Assembly (NCBI GenBank): GCA_016716135.1
Contig: JADJWX010000002.1
Coordinates: 186,001 to 250,000 of the forward strand
DNA length: 64,000 nt
Reading direction: 5' to 3'
Origin: Lewinellaceae bacterium
GTDB taxonomy: Bacteria > Bacteroidota > Bacteroidia > Chitinophagales > Saprospiraceae
In this document: positions 63,258 to 64,000 of the stretch, in pieces
Layout: every line of letters starts with the position of its first letter
How positions within the stretch are numbered: the stretch's first letter is position 1
Notes under the pieces: model-generated
Told to the model about the DNA's origin: nothing
Seen by the model: only the letters and a program-made list of their open reading frames with translations
The model's database searches: none
Position numbers and translations under genes: made by a program

Positions 63258-64000
63258 TCAGTTGCAGTTGACGCCTGTTCCGGTGAAGCCGTTTGTGTCA
63301 ACCGTTGCCGAACCTGTTCCGGTGTTGCCTTGCGCCTGGACAAATGAAACTACCGCAGCGGTGTTTGTATTCAGGCCCGCATAGCCCGGGAGGTTGATCG
63401 TGGTATTGAACCGTTGGCGAAGCCGGAAGTCAGTGTCGCTGCTGCCTAAATTTCCGCCGCTTCCGGCAAAACTGTTGTTGGTAATTTTAGCGCAAACAGT
63501 ACCCGCGTCTCCGGAAGCGCCGCCGGCTTGTACGAGCAGGCCGTTAAATGGCGAAGTTGTAGAACTGGTGTTTATGCTGTTTGCTGTCAGGGTTGTATTG
63601 ATCGTAGGGCTGCCATCCCGGGCCAACACGCGGATAGCATAATCTGCATCGAAGCGGTTGATCTGGTTTTGTTGCAGTACGGCATTCAGGGTGCCGCCGC
63701 CATTGGCCGTCAGCAGGATGCCGGGGCCGTCTCCGGCAATTACATTATTTGATACGTTGCCGGTATACGTTCCCGTGCCGCCGTTCAAGGTTGTGGTACC
63801 CACGTTGACATTGATGGCTGCGCCCTGGCAGTCGGTCAGTTGGTTCCCTGAAATCGCATAATTCATCAGGCCGTCCCAGTTGCCGGCACAGGATAGGCTG
63901 ATGCCGCCGCCCAGCACGGTGGTTGCCGTGTTCATGGTATTGTTGCTGATGGTTACATTCCAGGTCGAATTATTTTCTGCGCCGATCTGGACGTGGTCGG
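63258..64000 (-). CDS. C-terminal part of a right-handed beta-helix surface protein (runs off the window)
   Basis: At least 246 residues, open to the right edge. Short repeats of the kind WNVTISNNTMNTATTVLGGG, MNYAISGNQLTDCQGAAINV, YTGNVSNNVIAGDGPGILLT and LQQNQINRFDADYAIRVLAR are rungs of a right-handed parallel beta-helix. The end (GTGSATVDTNGFTGTGVNCN) has no T9SS sorting domain. It is the upstream neighbour of the Calx-beta gene, 45 bp apart on the same strand, so the two may have been one large protein or form an operon of surface proteins. Confidence 0.75.
   Translation of the reverse strand, partial: DHVQIGAENNSTWNVTISNNTMNTATTVLGGGISLSCAGNWDGLMNYAISGNQLTDCQGAAINVNVGTTTLNGGTGTYTGNVSNNVIAGDGPGILLTANGGGTLNAVLQQNQINRFDADYAIRVLARDGSPTINTTLTANSINTSSTTSPFNGLLVQAGGASGDAGTVCAKITNNSFAGSGGNLGSSDTDFRLRQRFNTTINLPGYAGLNTNTAAVVSFVQAQGNTGTGSATVDTNGFTGTGVNCN

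Noticed and set aside
1..64000. tRNA or rRNA genes
   Set aside because: All gaps were read for tRNA-like cloverleaf and TTCGANNC motifs. No convincing candidate was found, though a covariance-model scan was not possible here.

Overview
The window reads as a chromosomal segment of a Bacteroidota member, most likely in or near the Saprospiria (Lewinella/Haliscomenobacter-like). The support is type IX secretion (T9SS) C-terminal sorting domains, a eukaryote-like class Ia ribonucleotide reductase, a CBM20-GH77 amylomaltase, a two-domain NADP-type isocitrate dehydrogenase, many PorT-like barrels and S9 peptidases, and promoters of the TTTG-N19-21-TAnnTTTG type. Species and replicon cannot be settled from sequence alone. 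No rRNA, tRNA or CRISPR array was seen.

Layout. 0-8 kb: a frameshifted T9SS protein, a DPP-IV-like peptidase, a small barrel protein, and a WG-repeat protein broken by a frameshift and coupled to a ferric-reductase-like membrane protein. 8-10 kb: a DUF1801 protein, an RsmI-type methyltransferase and ScpA. 10-17.4 kb: an unusual pair, a divergent lipoxygenase-like protein followed after 4 nt by a 1714-residue pseudokinase/AAA/TPR/GAF/adenylate cyclase protein, then a Uma2 nuclease. 17-20 kb: a lipocalin-like secreted protein and a translationally coupled pair of unknown function whose second member is a membrane protein with an effector-associated-domain-like tail. 20-23 kb: ruvX, def, gmhB and an FMN reductase. 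23-27 kb: a TolB/BamA-like giant protein and a DUF1648 protein. 27-30 kb: a LysR regulator divergent from isocitrate dehydrogenase, which is split by a -1 frame change. 30-36 kb: nrdA and nrdB, separated by a GIY-YIG gene inside a perfect 96-bp direct duplication, a barrel protein and a YegP protein. 36-45 kb: a DnaA-box-like cluster, a T9SS esterase, a glycosyltransferase, malQ (frameshifted), a CYTH protein and thrS. 45-50 kb: a repeat-rich stretch, Uma2, an S9 lipoprotein, DUF2147 and an mfd fragment. 50-58.6 kb: a GT39-like protein with an in-frame TAG, prfB with its programmed frameshift, an FKBP lipoprotein, an NrnA-like DHH protein, ferritin and an ABC exporter. 58.6-64 kb: a Calx-beta/GEVED surface protein and the end of a beta-helix protein.

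Two themes cut across the genes. First, intergenic space is packed with dispersed palindromic and terminal-inverted-repeat elements. There are at least three families: a 231-246 bp GGGCAAACGCATCAAAA-ended element, a 210-241 bp GTGAGGCGGTGACT-ended element, and hairpin arrays built on GACCTCGGAGAGGTC with covarying stems. There are also hairpins that start inside stop codons. Second, six genes look broken (frameshifts near 290, 5495, 29266 and 40014, an amber codon at 51089, and the mfd truncation at 49299). This means either local gene decay or residual sequencing error, and raw reads would distinguish the two.
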